Origin: Macrostomum hystrix
Lineage: Eukaryota > Platyhelminthes > Macrostomidae
DNA: 64,000 bases
Direction: 5' to 3'
NCBI GenBank assembly: GCA_950097015.1
Contig: CATNEN010000001.1
Span: forward strand, 12,050,001-12,114,000
Part shown: one piece after another, positions 63,506 to 64,000 of the stretch
Numbering within the stretch: the stretch's first letter is position 1
How the letters are laid out: each line of letters begins with the position of its first letter
The notes under the pieces: model-generated
Databases searched by the model: none
What the model was told of the DNA's origin: nothing
The model's input: only the letters and a program-made list of their open reading frames with translations
Translations under genes and position numbers: made by a program

Positions 63506-64000
63506 TTTACGATTCTCCCAATTCGACGATTCTCCCAATTCGACGATTCTACCAATTCGACGATTCTCCCAATTTGACAATTTTCCCAATCTGACGATTT
63601 TCCCGATTCGACGATTCTCTCAATTCGACGATTCTCCCAATTCGACGATTCTCCCAATTCGACGATTCTCCCAATTTGACAATTCTCCCAATTCGACGAT
63701 TCATTCAGTTTGACTATTTAACCGATTGGACGATTCTCCCAATCCGACGATTCTCCCAATCCGACGATTCTCCCAGTTCGACTTTTCTCCCAATTCGACG
63801 ATTCTCCCAATTCGACGATTCTCCCAATTCCACTATTCTCCCAATCCGACGATTCTCCCAATTCGACGATTCTACCAATTCGACGATTCTCCCAATTTGA
63901 TAATTTTCCCAATCTGACGATTTTCCCGATTCGACGATTCTCTCAATTCGACGATTCTCCCAATCCGACGATTTTGCCAATTCGAATATTTTCCCAATTC
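63506..64000. repeat. 15-17 bp tandem array, right block (runs off the window)
   Basis: Same gacgattctcccaattc family as 62278-62915, continuing to the end of the window. A stretch near 63520-63620 recurs near 63850-63950, which shows block duplication. Confidence 0.93.

Overview
This is a metazoan nuclear DNA window. Its genes are split by GT-AG introns. They encode animal-type proteins: an ERK5-like MAP kinase, a tetraspanin, CBL, ZMAT5, the cohesin regulator PDS5, a pyruvate kinase and a GnRH/corazonin/AKH-receptor-like GPCR. Exons are GC-rich and intergenic DNA is AT-rich. SINEs, LINEs, Ty3/gypsy, piggyBac and mariner remnants and a hAT-like MITE are interspersed. The protein divergence and the family set suggest an invertebrate, probably a lophotrochozoan. 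A free-living flatworm is plausible, but that is a low-confidence guess.

Layout. 804-5167 (+): six-exon MAPK7/ERK5-like kinase with a polyglutamine C-terminal exon. 5545-12400: two long tandem-repeat fields, the second interrupted by a LINE fragment. 13019-14080 (+): tetraspanin. 14785-16640: 33-bp array. 18237-19787 (-): CBL. 21068-21508 (-): ZMAT5. 21640-31080: transposon graveyard (SINEs, gypsy, hAT-type MITE, piggyBac, LINE reverse transcriptase). 31794-42543 (+): ten-exon PDS5. 45064-50274 (-): four-exon pyruvate kinase, tail-to-tail with PDS5. 50455-50883: mariner/Tc1 fragment. 53621 to at least 59133 (+): GPCR whose first coding exon is 11 codons long. 60790-64000: more arrays, probably in a later intron of the same GPCR or downstream of it.

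The dominant feature is tandem repetition. About 30 arrays, each with its own 12-34 bp unit, cover roughly 24 kb (hand tally). I reconstructed 19 introns from phase-consistent splice sites. The summed exons of MAPK, PDS5 and PK are exact multiples of three. Sixteen of the 19 introns consist largely of a private minisatellite. Several units carry splice-site-like motifs (AG|GTGAG, AG|GTGTGA, CTAAC/CTAAT). Two pairs of arrays are inverted copies of each other: introns 5 and 7 of PDS5, and the arrays on either side of GPCR exon 1. This minisatellite-intron architecture is the best candidate here for something undescribed. Two genes also have unusual active or regulatory sites: the MAPK activation loop is TTY rather than TEY, and the pyruvate kinase has KIG in place of KIE at the Mg2+ site.

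The genes do not form a pathway. They are ordinary single-copy-type eukaryotic genes that share a repeat-rich neighbourhood.
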